Below, piece after piece: positions 16,762 to 23,547 of a stretch of DNA of 64,000 nt (its first letter is position 1; each line of letters begins with the position of its first letter). A program made the translations under genes and the position numbers. The notes beneath the pieces were generated by a model, which ran no database searches, had not been told where the DNA came from, and saw only the letters and a program-made list of their open reading frames with translations. Origin of the DNA: Candidatus Devosia phytovorans (GTDB taxonomy: Bacteria; Pseudomonadota; Alphaproteobacteria; Rhizobiales; Devosiaceae); NCBI GenBank assembly GCA_029202405.1, contig CP119312.1, forward strand, positions 4,159,001-4,223,000, given 5' to 3'.

Positions 16762-16991
16762 GGTCAATCCTGGGTCAGGGGCGAAAGGGCGAATGCTGGC
16801 CGAATAGGCAGCCAGCAAGGCCAAAAGATGGTTGTCTTTCCCTACCTCGCATCATCCTCCCATCCTCTTAATGGCGGAGAAGCGATCGCCGGGGAAAAAT
16901 GCTGATGCGCATATTATATAGAGTGAAGATGGTGATCTCGACGGGATCTCAATGCAGAGCCTCTGTTCTGGCAAGTTATTGATATTGAACG

Positions 16992-18077
16992 TTATTTTTC
17001 AAGGTGCGGGGAAGCAATTAAAAGGTGCGGGGATAGAATGTTCCCGTCCTGTCCTTCTCCGAGCATTCTCGCGGCCTCTCCGGCGAGCTTCCAGCGGCGT
17101 GCTCGGCGGGTATAAAGTCCGGCTTGTCGCTCGTCCGTCCATCCCCACATCGCCATCAATTGTTGATCGCTAGCGCCATTTTCAGCGGCAATCGTTGCGC
17201 CTGCTTTCCGCAGTCCGTGGGCGCGACCCGGCACTTTTGCCAACTGACACTGCTTGCGAAACCAGTTGCCGAAGCTCGCTGCTGACTTGAATGGACCTCC
17301 ATGCTCGGTGACCAAATAGGTGAGATCGCCAGTCTGCGTTGCAGCAATTGATTCGTTGAGAGCCGATAGAATCGGGAAATCGACCTCGATGCCGGTCTTG
17401 ACCGATCGGTAGTGTGCCCAGCCGGCGCGAACGTGCTGCCGTCCGAAGAGAACTGCATCGCTGCTGCGCATTCCAGTCAGCAAAAGAATGTCGAGCGCGA
17501 GGCGCGGCTTAGTGCCGACTGGATGTCTGGCCCAGAATCGCTTGACCTCCTCCACCGTCCAAGTGTGATGCCCTTCTGTTTTCGGGGCTGGGTTCTTGAG
17601 GTCCGCTGCCGGGTTGGACGGCATTATTTCAGCCTCTACAGCCCACGCGAAAAGGGCCTTCATCGCCTTCACGAAGTTAGCGGCCGCTGCTGGCGTGTCC
17701 TTGCGCCGATCGCGGCCGGACACAACGGTGCCGCGCGAGATCTGGGCGAGTTTAAGTGTACCGCCCGTTTCCTTCACTCTCTTTAGTATAGAGCGGCGAG
17801 CTTTTTGGGTGCCGGCAGCAAGGTTGGCAAAGGTCAGGCTGTCCTGGTAGCGGTCGATCAGCCATCCCAGAGTGCCTTGTGTGGCCTTGGCCGGCGCCGG
17901 ATCCGAATTGATGATGCCGAGGGCAGCGTCATAGTCCGCCAGCCATTCCGGGCTTTCATAATCGCCACGCAGACGAACGCGCGGTCCATCTCCCTTCCGG
18001 AAATACCAAACCGTCTTTTTATGACGGGTTTTTTCTCTTTGAACGTAGGGTTTGCGAGGGCGCGGCATGGTGCGCAT
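16992..18077 (-). CDS. int: Phage tyrosine integrase
   Basis: The 361-residue recombinase has the catalytic residues of the family: R204 in TGMRSSDAVLF, H287 and R290 in HGLRKAG, and nucleophile Y322 in GLYTRRA. The N-terminus holds a short basic region and a SAM-like core-binding domain (about 70-160). The ATG at 18077 overlaps the stop of the preceding gene as TGATG, which fixes the start. It is the last gene of the leftward operon and lies at the prophage edge. Its last residues contain a repeated SPHL, encoded by a 12-bp direct repeat (17001-17012 and 17022-17033). Confidence 0.93.
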   Translation of the reverse strand: MRTMPRPRKPYVQREKTRHKKTVWYFRKGDGPRVRLRGDYESPEWLADYDAALGIINSDPAPAKATQGTLGWLIDRYQDSLTFANLAAGTQKARRSILKRVKETGGTLKLAQISRGTVVSGRDRRKDTPAAAANFVKAMKALFAWAVEAEIMPSNPAADLKNPAPKTEGHHTWTVEEVKRFWARHPVGTKPRLALDILLLTGMRSSDAVLFGRQHVRAGWAHYRSVKTGIEVDFPILSALNESIAATQTGDLTYLVTEHGGPFKSAASFGNWFRKQCQLAKVPGRAHGLRKAGATIAAENGASDQQLMAMWGWTDERQAGLYTRRARRWKLAGEAARMLGEGQDGNILSPHLLIASPHLEK

Positions 18078-18250
18078 CAAAGATATCCCTCGGGCTCCTT
18101 GTCAATCGGCTTGGGCTTCCCGGCCAGGGCGGCCGGGATAATTCGTATTGTGCCGATCGGCGTCTCGACCTCGACAATGCCGCCGGCCTTATCCGCGGCG
18201 GCGAATAAGGTGTCTGCCTGGCGGCGAGTGATGGCGAGTACGCGGGTCAT
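18077..18250 (-). CDS. Small phage protein of unknown function (57 aa)
   Basis: A short frame starts MTRVLAITRRQADTLF and ends KEPEGYL. Both ends are coupled: its ATG overlaps the stop of the upstream gene (TAATG) and its stop overlaps the integrase start (TGATG). The first half looks like an amphipathic helix and the second like a short beta hairpin (VEVETPIGTIRIIP). It could be a DNA-binding accessory or excisionase-like factor given its place beside int, but no clear HTH is visible. Confidence 0.6.
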   Translation of the reverse strand: MTRVLAITRRQADTLFAAADKAGGIVEVETPIGTIRIIPAALAGKPKPIDKEPEGYL

Positions 18251-18468
18251 TAGTGAGCGGCCTCGTCCAGTGCCTTTCGGCCAGTGGCCGTGATGTCGGC
18301 GAAAAGCTTGCAGTCGTAGTCGGCCCAGGAGAAGGCTTCGCCATTCGCCTCAAGACGATCGAGAATGGCGACCGTGGCGCTATGGGTGATCTGGATCGGA
18401 CCGGGCGCGCGGAGAAGCTGGCGCAATAGCTGCAACTCCCCCGCACGCGGGTTTGGTTCGGTGGACAT
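18250..18468 (-). CDS. Small phage protein of unknown function (72 aa)
   Basis: The product begins MSTEPNPRAGELQLLRQLL and contains LDRLEANGEAFSWADYDCKLFADITATGRKALDEA, which looks like a compact helical domain, possibly a winged-helix-like fold. Start and stop both overlap neighbours (TGATG and TAATG), placing it inside the leftward lysogeny operon. I do not recognise the family. Confidence 0.6.
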   Translation of the reverse strand: MSTEPNPRAGELQLLRQLLRAPGPIQITHSATVAILDRLEANGEAFSWADYDCKLFADITATGRKALDEAAH

Positions 18469-18542
18469 CAGAGCGTGCCCGCTGCGAGATAGGCGAAGCC
18501 CGCGAAGGCAAAGCCGATGGCGTAGGCGAAAATGATGCTCAC
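18468..18542 (-). CDS. Possible 24-residue membrane peptide
   Basis: A GTG-initiated frame encodes a single hydrophobic helix (IIFAYAIGFAFAGFAYLAAG). It overlaps the zinc-finger gene upstream (GTGA) and the 72-residue gene downstream (TGATG) and has a GCAGAGG ribosome site. The perfect overlaps suggest a real gene, but the length is too short to be sure. Single-span peptides of this size can act as toxins or membrane regulators; this is speculation. Confidence 0.4.
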   Translation of the reverse strand: MSIIFAYAIGFAFAGFAYLAAGTL

Positions 18543-18673
18543 CTCTGCACCCCATCGGCGTGGGTCTTAGCTACATGCATCTTGAGGCCTTTGCTGCCGC
18601 TTAGCTTCTTGCCGCAGTAAGGACATGCCGCATCAGCACCAGACCGGCTGCGCTTTTTGGTGCGCGTGGCCAT
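18539..18673 (-). CDS. C2H2 zinc-finger mini-protein (44 aa)
   Basis: The product has a basic N-terminus (ATRTKKRSRSG) and one finger, CPYCGKKLSGSKGLKMHVAKTH. The spacing C-X2-C-X12-H-X4-H is that of classical C2H2 fingers, with the conserved hydrophobic Leu before the first His. Phage-encoded mini zinc fingers are usually DNA-binding. It is coupled to both neighbours: TGATG with the upstream gene at 18673 and a GTGA overlap downstream. Confidence 0.65.
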   Translation of the reverse strand: MATRTKKRSRSGADAACPYCGKKLSGSKGLKMHVAKTHADGVQR

Positions 18674-19116
18674 CAGTTGACCTCGCCTGGCGCAGCGCTG
18701 CGATGCTCGACGACGAGGCGGCAGGTGCGGTCTATGACGTCCGGGTAGATTTCCGCCAGTTCCTTGGTCGGAAAGCCGCTCTTGCGAAGCGTTTCGAAGA
18801 TCAGACCTTCGTTCGACAGGATCTGGCCGGCGACGAGATGGGCGGCCTTCTCGACGCGGCCTTCCCGATCATAATCGGCGCCGGCACTTGCCACGTCGCG
18901 GCTGGCTAGCGTTTCTTTGGCGATGCGGCGAGCGGCGGCATAAAGGCGGATAATTTCGCCAGGGGTGAAGCCCTCGGCTTCGAGATCGTCCTTTGTGGTT
19001 GGATAGCCGAGACGGTCATTGCGAATGAACAGTTCGGCCATTCGGACGGCGACGGGGTCATCGTTGGCACGCACGCGGGGACGTTCAGATTGGGCAGTGG
19101 TATCGGTCGCGAGCAT
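18673..19116 (-). CDS. First gene of the leftward prophage operon, unknown function (147 aa)
   Basis: A soluble, mostly helical protein with segments RMAELFIRNDRLGYPTTKDDLEAEGFTPGEIIRLY, suggestive of a helix-turn-helix but not diagnostic, then AARRIAKETLASRD and a C-terminal LVVEHRSAAPGEVN. It is the promoter-proximal gene behind the two left operators (19149-19192). Its ribosome site lies in a palindrome (19123-19141). The stop overlaps the zinc-finger gene. I do not recognise the family. Confidence 0.75.
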   Translation of the reverse strand: MLATDTTAQSERPRVRANDDPVAVRMAELFIRNDRLGYPTTKDDLEAEGFTPGEIIRLYAAARRIAKETLASRDVASAGADYDREGRVEKAAHLVAGQILSNEGLIFETLRKSGFPTKELAEIYPDVIDRTCRLVVEHRSAAPGEVN

Positions 19117-19122
19117 GATGCA

Positions 19123-19141
19123 CTCCAGTTTGAAACTGGAG
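19123..19141 (-). promoter_or_regulatory. 19-bp perfect palindrome containing the Shine-Dalgarno of the leftward operon
   Basis: CTCCAGTTT and AAACTGGAG flank a single central base. Read leftward, the distal arm ends in CTGGAG, 8 bases before the ATG at 19116, so the ribosome site is inside the palindrome. It can act as an operator in DNA or as a hairpin that hides the ribosome site in mRNA. Confidence 0.55.
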
Positions 19142-19148
19142 GCATAAT

Positions 19149-19192
19149 ATACGCATACGTATAAAGTGCAACTAAAATATACGCCGACGTAT
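19149..19192. promoter_or_regulatory. Left operator pair of the prophage repressor (OL)
   Basis: Two 14-bp sites of the form ATACG-N4-CGTAT lie at 19149-19162 (spacer CATA) and 19179-19192 (spacer CCGA), centred 30 bp apart. They sit between the repressor stop and the leftward operon, so they should control the leftward promoter. Three identical-arm sites lie in the repressor/cro intergenic region. Confidence 0.8.
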
Positions 19193-19194
19193 TA

Positions 19195-19848
19195 TCAGTG
19201 GCGCCATTGGAAGGACGCAATCACGCGACCATAAACCCGTAACTCGTCCCGTTGCAGCTCATAGTTAGAATAGCGCTCGTTGTCGGATATGATTTTGACG
19301 GTATCGGACCTGGGGACTAGCTCAATGCGCTTGATCATCAGCCCGTCACCGTAATCAATCGCATAAAGGTCAGGAGGCGACGGCATGTTGTGCGTTGTAT
19401 CAACGAACACAACAGAACCGCCTGGTAGGGTCGGCTCCATGCTGTCTCCCTTCACCGGGAGTGCGTGAGTGCGTGATGGGTGGCTGATCCCCGCGCGAAT
19501 GCTGTCGGGGAAGGTCCAATAACCATCAAGGTAGTTCTGGTCGGTCAGCTGGCCGTTAGCATCTACCTCCACGTGCTCCAGCCCGCCGCTACCTAGGCCT
19601 GCGTGAATAGTCAAATTTGGCACATCGCCCGAAGTCTTGGCGGCTTCGACAGGTGCCGGCCGGGCGACCGCGTGGTCGTCATCCTCGATCATCGCCATAA
19701 GGGCGTCGCGGTTCTCAGTCTCGGGCATCGTGCCTCCCAGCCATCTTTGGATGGTTGGCTGGGTAACGCCAAGCTCATCGGCCAGGCGAGCCTGGGTCCA
19801 CTTTTTCTTCTTCAGAATGGTACGGACGATGAGTGCGATTTCGGTCAT
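19195..19848 (-). CDS. LexA/CI-like phage repressor with S24 peptidase domain
   Basis: The 217-residue lysogeny repressor has an N-terminal HTH (WTQARLADELGVTQPTIQRWLGG, residues 17-39) and a C-terminal LexA/UmuD-like self-cleavage domain. S136 (VKGDSMEPT) and K173 (GLMIKRIEL) form the catalytic dyad, and A83-G84 in the linker is a plausible cleavage site. The full dyad predicts induction by the SOS response through RecA-stimulated self-cleavage. It is divergent from the cro-like gene and flanked on both sides by its presumed operators. Confidence 0.9.
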   Translation of the reverse strand: MTEIALIVRTILKKKKWTQARLADELGVTQPTIQRWLGGTMPETENRDALMAMIEDDDHAVARPAPVEAAKTSGDVPNLTIHAGLGSGGLEHVEVDANGQLTDQNYLDGYWTFPDSIRAGISHPSRTHALPVKGDSMEPTLPGGSVVFVDTTHNMPSPPDLYAIDYGDGLMIKRIELVPRSDTVKIISDNERYSNYELQRDELRVYGRVIASFQWRH

Positions 19849-19883
19849 GAGATTCGCCTAGCACCGGGAATAGCCGAAGAAAA

Positions 19884-19944
19884 ATACGTCTGCGTATAAT
19901 TTTGCTTGCAGAAATATACGTGCGCGTATTATACGTTGGCGTAT
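19884..19944. promoter_or_regulatory. Right operator triplet (OR) between repressor and cro-like gene
   Basis: Three 14-bp sites with perfect ATACG-N4-CGTAT arms lie at 19884-19897 (TCTG), 19916-19929 (TGCG) and 19931-19944 (TTGG). The last overlaps the cro-like ATG at 19943. A plausible rightward promoter is CTTGCA (19905-19910) with TATTAT (19927-19932), 16 bp apart, embedded in sites 2 and 3. Occupancy would block cro and early transcription. The layout matches OR1-OR3 of lambdoid phages. Confidence 0.82.
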
Positions 19945-20158
19945 GAACCCGATCCGCTTCATACGCACATCGTTGTTTGGCATCTCGCAGAGCGAGTTCG
20001 CCTCGTTGATCAATCGCACTCAAGCGAGTGTTTCTCGCTGGGAAGCCGGCGGTCCATTCACAAACGAGGACATGTCAGCAATTCGTGGAGCGGCTGCGGC
20101 TCGATCCATTGATTGGGATGACAAGTATTTCTTCGAGCCTGCAGAGGCTCAATCATGA
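19943..20158 (+). CDS. Cro-like helix-turn-helix protein
   Basis: A 71-residue protein with HTH segment GISQSEFASLINRTQASVSRWEAGG, typical of XRE/Cro regulators. It is the first rightward gene, divergent from the repressor, and its start codon lies inside the third operator. It should antagonise the repressor and favour lytic growth. Confidence 0.83.
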   Translation: MNPIRFIRTSLFGISQSEFASLINRTQASVSRWEAGGPFTNEDMSAIRGAAAARSIDWDDKYFFEPAEAQS

Positions 20159-20418
20159 TCCGCCCCCTTTTCTATCCGATGCGCTATGCCCCTCATGGCG
20201 TCATCGTGGCCCGGCGTGTCGCGCGCAGCATTGACCTCCTCCACCTGCGTGCGGCCGCTGGCTTTCTCATCCTTGGCGCGCGCCTCGCGATATCGCGTGA
20301 TGGCCTGACGCAGGTCGGTGCTGGGCTCGTAGCCCGGAAATCTCTTGCTCATGGCCAGGGTTTTCGCGCAGGGCGCGACTGCTGTCACTGCGTAAAGTCG
20401 GAAGGTTTTACGTCATGA
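20155..20418 (+). CDS. Putative small early protein (87 aa), strand assignment uncertain
   Basis: This rightward frame starts with an ATGA overlap with the cro-like stop and ends with an ATGA overlap with the next gene at 20415. That is the same coupling used by the rest of the early operon and is the main reason to accept it. The protein is rich in Arg, Ala and His with no recognisable domain. A leftward frame over the same bases (20149-20352) encodes a more protein-like acidic/basic helical sequence, so the call is open. Confidence 0.45.
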   Translation: MIRPLFYPMRYAPHGVIVARRVARSIDLLHLRAAAGFLILGARLAISRDGLTQVGAGLVARKSLAHGQGFRAGRDCCHCVKSEGFTS

Positions 20419-20879
20419 CGGACAGAAGGCATCGCGCCGATTTCTATCGTGCGCTGAAAACTGATTTTGGTTTGTTGGTGGACGAAATTGGAACGCAGTC
20501 TCAAGCCGCCGAGCTTACCCGTGTCGATCAGCAGGCGCTTTCATCCTACGAGAACCGCAATAGGCCAGAGTTTGCGCCAATCGACGTGGTTGCGGACCTT
20601 TTGGACAAAGCTGGTACGACACACGTCGTTCGCATGTTGGCCGATGTCATCGGCGCGATCGTCGTTCCTCTGCCGCGAAACACTGGGCCAATGGTTGTCG
20701 TTGAGGGCGCTGGTCAGATGGCCCAAGCTCTCGGCAAAGCCATGGTGGCGATCGGGACCGCTTTAGCCGATGGAAAAATCACGGCCGAAGAAGCCGAGAT
20801 TATCATTCCTAAGCTACAATCGATAATCCTGAGTGCGCATTCGCTGATCCGCCAGATCAACGCGGAGGTGGGCAAATGA
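20415..20879 (+). CDS. Putative phage regulatory protein (CII-like), 154 aa
   Basis: The N-terminal half contains an HTH-like region (FGLLVDEIGTQSQAAELTRVDQQALSSYEN), with SQAAELTRVDQQALSSYE fitting the turn and recognition helices. The C-terminal half is helical and hydrophobic and could mediate oligomerisation. Its size and place directly after cro match the phage regulatory CII-like family. The similarity was judged by eye only. It is coupled to both neighbours by ATGA overlaps. Confidence 0.6.
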   Translation: MTDRRHRADFYRALKTDFGLLVDEIGTQSQAAELTRVDQQALSSYENRNRPEFAPIDVVADLLDKAGTTHVVRMLADVIGAIVVPLPRNTGPMVVVEGAGQMAQALGKAMVAIGTALADGKITAEEAEIIIPKLQSIILSAHSLIRQINAEVGK

Positions 20880-21160
20880 GCGCGTGGGCAAAGCCGGGCG
20901 CCAAGTGCGTCTGCATCGTCGCGGCGCCTGGCTGCTGGATCAGTCCCAATGGGACGATGCCAGGCCCATTGGCGCCTCAGCACAATGGCACCTACACCAT
21001 TGCCGCGATCGAGTTGAAGCTCGGAGAGATCTACCTCGTGCTCGCGGAATGCGACAGAGAGGAGATGTTCCACGTCAGCTGCTTCCGGCCTGCCGCCAAC
21101 CAAGGCAGTGATGTCGCCCTGTTCGCCCATCACCTCGCTTACGCGGGTGAGCCGGCATGA
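20876..21160 (+). CDS. Hypothetical early phage protein (94 aa)
   Basis: A small beta-rich protein with four cysteines (KCVCIVAAPGCWI and HVSCFRP) that could bind a metal or resemble a small SH3-like barrel (GTYTIAAIELKLGEIYLVLAE). No family recognised. It is ATGA-coupled to the genes on both sides in the early operon. Confidence 0.65.
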   Translation: MSAWAKPGAKCVCIVAAPGCWISPNGTMPGPLAPQHNGTYTIAAIELKLGEIYLVLAECDREEMFHVSCFRPAANQGSDVALFAHHLAYAGEPA

Positions 21161-22224
21161 GCACGGAACTCGCCCTCTTCGACCATGCCAAAGAAGCCCT
21201 CGCCGCAGCCGTGCGCTTCGACGAAGTGCAGTCCATCCGCAGTGCGGCCGAACAGGCCAAAGCTTATGCCCGCATTGCCCGCGACCGCAAAATGATGGCC
21301 GATGCGCAGGAAATCATCGCTCGTGCCGAGCGCAAGCTGGGGATCATGCTGCGCCAGGCAAAAGGCGATGGCCTGTTGAGCCAAGGCGGGCGCCCATCTG
21401 CCGAGCGCAGCAATGTGAGCGAGCCTGAAACCGGTGCCGACGAGGAACCGGTTTTCGACAATACGCCCTTCACCCTCTCCGATATCGGCGTGGACAAGAA
21501 GCTGTCGAGCCGGGCGCAGCGATCGGCAGAGATGGCTGACGATGAATTTGAAGCGGCTGTGACCGCCAAGCGCGAGCAAACGCTCTCGGCCGATGCTGCC
21601 GTCGTGAGCCCGCCGAAGGTCCATCGCGCGCCGGCTGCGCCCAAGGCACCCGTGGTGAAGTCGCTGGGCGAGGAAGAGTGGCACCGCTTCGCATTCTCGG
21701 TCATCGCACTGAGCATGGCCAGCGACCGCGTGTCGAGCGAGGCCATCCTCCTGATGGCTGAGAGCCGCGGCATCGTCGAACTGGACGGCGACACTATCGA
21801 TTTCACGCCTGAGGCAATGAAGGCGATGGGGCCGCTTGGCGAAATCGCGCTGCGGGCCATTGAAGGCGACTTTGAAAATACCCCAGAGGGGTCCGGCACG
21901 GCTCGCGAGGCCTCCGGCGGTCAACCTCTCCCCAGCAATGGGGACATTGGAGACCTGCAACACGGGACACAGTCCGCCCCTCGTCCCCATCCGTCTGAGC
22001 CTCTCTCGACCGAGGAGGCCGATGTCATTATCCGCGCCGGTTACATGGCCGATCCGCCTGCCTCTGTCTCCAGCCTCGCCGATGCGATCGGTCGCCCGTG
22101 CAACAAGGCCTATGTGCGCAACCGCGCACGGGTAATGAAGATCTCGGATCCCGAGAACCAGCGCTCAGCCGCCTCGGCCTTTGCCACAGCGCTCAATGCC
22201 TCGCGCAAGGCAGGTGACGCATGA
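21157..22224 (+). CDS. Hypothetical phage protein with early-operon winged-helix-like C-terminus (355 aa)
   Basis: The N-terminal 150 residues (AEQAKAYARIARDRKMMADAQEIIARAERKLGIML, then FTLSDIGVDKKLSSRAQRSAEM) resemble a domain found in many phage and ICE proteins next to DNA methyltransferases or ParB-like proteins. Residues 160-240 are a separate helical domain. The C-terminus (STEEADVIIRAGYMADPPASVSSLADAIGRPCNKAYVRNRARVMKI) looks like a DNA-binding HTH. A Pro/Ser-rich linker separates the parts. A role in replication or gene control is likely, but function is not known. Confidence 0.7.
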   Translation: MSTELALFDHAKEALAAAVRFDEVQSIRSAAEQAKAYARIARDRKMMADAQEIIARAERKLGIMLRQAKGDGLLSQGGRPSAERSNVSEPETGADEEPVFDNTPFTLSDIGVDKKLSSRAQRSAEMADDEFEAAVTAKREQTLSADAAVVSPPKVHRAPAAPKAPVVKSLGEEEWHRFAFSVIALSMASDRVSSEAILLMAESRGIVELDGDTIDFTPEAMKAMGPLGEIALRAIEGDFENTPEGSGTAREASGGQPLPSNGDIGDLQHGTQSAPRPHPSEPLSTEEADVIIRAGYMADPPASVSSLADAIGRPCNKAYVRNRARVMKISDPENQRSAASAFATALNASRKAGDA

Positions 22225-22460
22225 GGCCTGCCCCGCGGATCACGCCGGGCGAGATCGTCGCCCGTGCCATCCTCTATCCCAACGGCGCCCATCTGCTCGA
22301 AGTGGCGGTGCCCAGCGGCATCGTCGGCATGAAGTTCGATGCCGGTCAGGTGGCGCAGCTCGAAGCCGCTATCGTCGAGTTCAAGGCCCAGGCTGTCAGC
22401 GCCGATGGCGGCCCCGATTTCCATCACATCAAGTCTGTTCCCCTGGAGGTTTCCCGATGA
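22221..22460 (+). CDS. Hypothetical early phage protein (79 aa)
   Basis: A small protein with a central beta-type stretch (GEIVARAILYPNGAHLLEVAVPSGIVGMKF) followed by a helix (DAGQVAQLEAAIVEFKAQ). It is ATGA-coupled to the genes before and after it. No family recognised. Confidence 0.65.
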   Translation: MRPAPRITPGEIVARAILYPNGAHLLEVAVPSGIVGMKFDAGQVAQLEAAIVEFKAQAVSADGGPDFHHIKSVPLEVSR

Positions 22461-22963
22461 ATGCCCTCGCGCGTAATCCGCAGCAAATGTTTGGCGTCTT
22501 GATCGGGCTGGAACAGGGGCTAGACCCCGCGAGCTTTGCCGCGCGCCTGGGCACCGGCGCCAACGCCCTCCTCGACCTCGCCGAAGCCGCCCGTGCTGGC
22601 GAGTTACCACGCCAGGCATACTGGAAGGGCGAACGCATGCGTAGCGAACTGACCCGCGAGCAGCAGGTCAAGCGCTATCAGGGCACGGAACTGTTTCTGA
22701 CCGACTGGTACCGGCCGGCCATCGAAATGATGCTTCGTCCGGAAGGCGCACTCAGCGGCGAACTCATGGCCGTCTGTACCAGCTTTGGTCGCAGCCGAAG
22801 CAATTCCAAGCTGGTCATGCGTTTGCGCGAATGCGTCGAAAGCCATGGTTTTGCCGTCGATTTCGAGCGACACGAAACCAGTAGCCAGTATCGCTACACG
22901 ATCAATGCCGAGGATGCGCCGCGGCTACGCGCCATCATCGCCAATGGCTGGGTGTCGCTGTGA
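22457..22963 (+). CDS. Hypothetical early phage protein (168 aa)
   Basis: The ATG at 22457 is preceded by GGAGG and overlaps the upstream stop as ATGA. The protein has a helical N-terminus (LIGLEQGLDPASFAARLGTGANALLDLAEAARAG) and a C-terminal alpha-beta part with SNSKLVMRLRECVESHGFAVDFERHETSSQYRYTIN. No motif was recognised, and no catalytic residues stand out. A longer reading to 22181 is only a shadow of the preceding gene. Confidence 0.65.
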   Translation: MNALARNPQQMFGVLIGLEQGLDPASFAARLGTGANALLDLAEAARAGELPRQAYWKGERMRSELTREQQVKRYQGTELFLTDWYRPAIEMMLRPEGALSGELMAVCTSFGRSRSNSKLVMRLRECVESHGFAVDFERHETSSQYRYTINAEDAPRLRAIIANGWVSL

Positions 22964-23205
22964 TCGCCTTCGACCCCGTCACCTGCGTGCTCGGCTTCAT
23001 CGCCCTGATCGCCATCTTCGTGGGAGCCTGCATCTTCTTCGTGCCCTATCGGGCGATCGAGCATGGGCGGCAGGGCTGCGCCGTGGAACTCAACCCCGCC
23101 TATTTCCTCGACGGCTGCCACTACGTGAAGGCTGAAGCCGACGAGAAATCCATGCCCGACCTGTTCCGGCTCATGACCCTTGAGCATGAGGAGAAAGTGG
23201 CATGA
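22960..23205 (+). CDS. Small membrane protein of the early operon (81 aa)
   Basis: GTG start overlapping the upstream stop. One N-terminal membrane helix (VLGFIALIAIFVGACIFFVPY) is followed by a 50-residue charged tail, probably cytoplasmic. Small early membrane proteins in phages often block superinfection or alter the envelope; this is inference. Confidence 0.6.
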   Translation: MIAFDPVTCVLGFIALIAIFVGACIFFVPYRAIEHGRQGCAVELNPAYFLDGCHYVKAEADEKSMPDLFRLMTLEHEEKVA

Positions 23206-23519
23206 GCGAATTTCCATTCCCGTATGAACCGGCTCTTTCCGCCAACGTCATGCATAGAGACGATGAGGCCGTGGCCTCGTTCGTTGGCGCGATGTGCTTG
23301 AAGCTTGCACATAGGCGTCACGAGGGCCGAGAAGGCTGGGAAGACAGAGATCAGTGCTCCGCAGAATTCCTGTCTCAGCTTCTCCGCGAACACGTCGAAA
23401 AAGGCGATCCGGTAGAAGTGGCTAATTTCGCCATGATGCTGCACCAGCGCGGCGAGCGCATCGCCACGGCTATGCAGATAGCGGCTTGGGAAGATCTCGA
23501 GGCGAACCGCCATGGCTGA
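23202..23519 (+). CDS. Hypothetical early phage protein (105 aa)
   Basis: A soluble helical protein (VASFVGAMCLKLAHRRHEGREG, EFLSQLLREHVEKGDPVEVANFAMMLHQRGER). It is ATGA-coupled to the preceding membrane-protein gene and is the last rightward gene before the reversed gene at 23548. No family recognised. Confidence 0.62.
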   Translation: MSEFPFPYEPALSANVMHRDDEAVASFVGAMCLKLAHRRHEGREGWEDRDQCSAEFLSQLLREHVEKGDPVEVANFAMMLHQRGERIATAMQIAAWEDLEANRHG

Positions 23520-23547
23520 TCGCTCAAGAGCAATGCGCACAATGATC

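Noticed and set aside
20149..20388. Leftward frame between the cro-like and CII-like genes as the primary call
   Set aside because: It opposes the early transcript and lacks a ribosome site, whereas the rightward frame is perfectly coupled at both ends. Kept as an open alternative in the findings.
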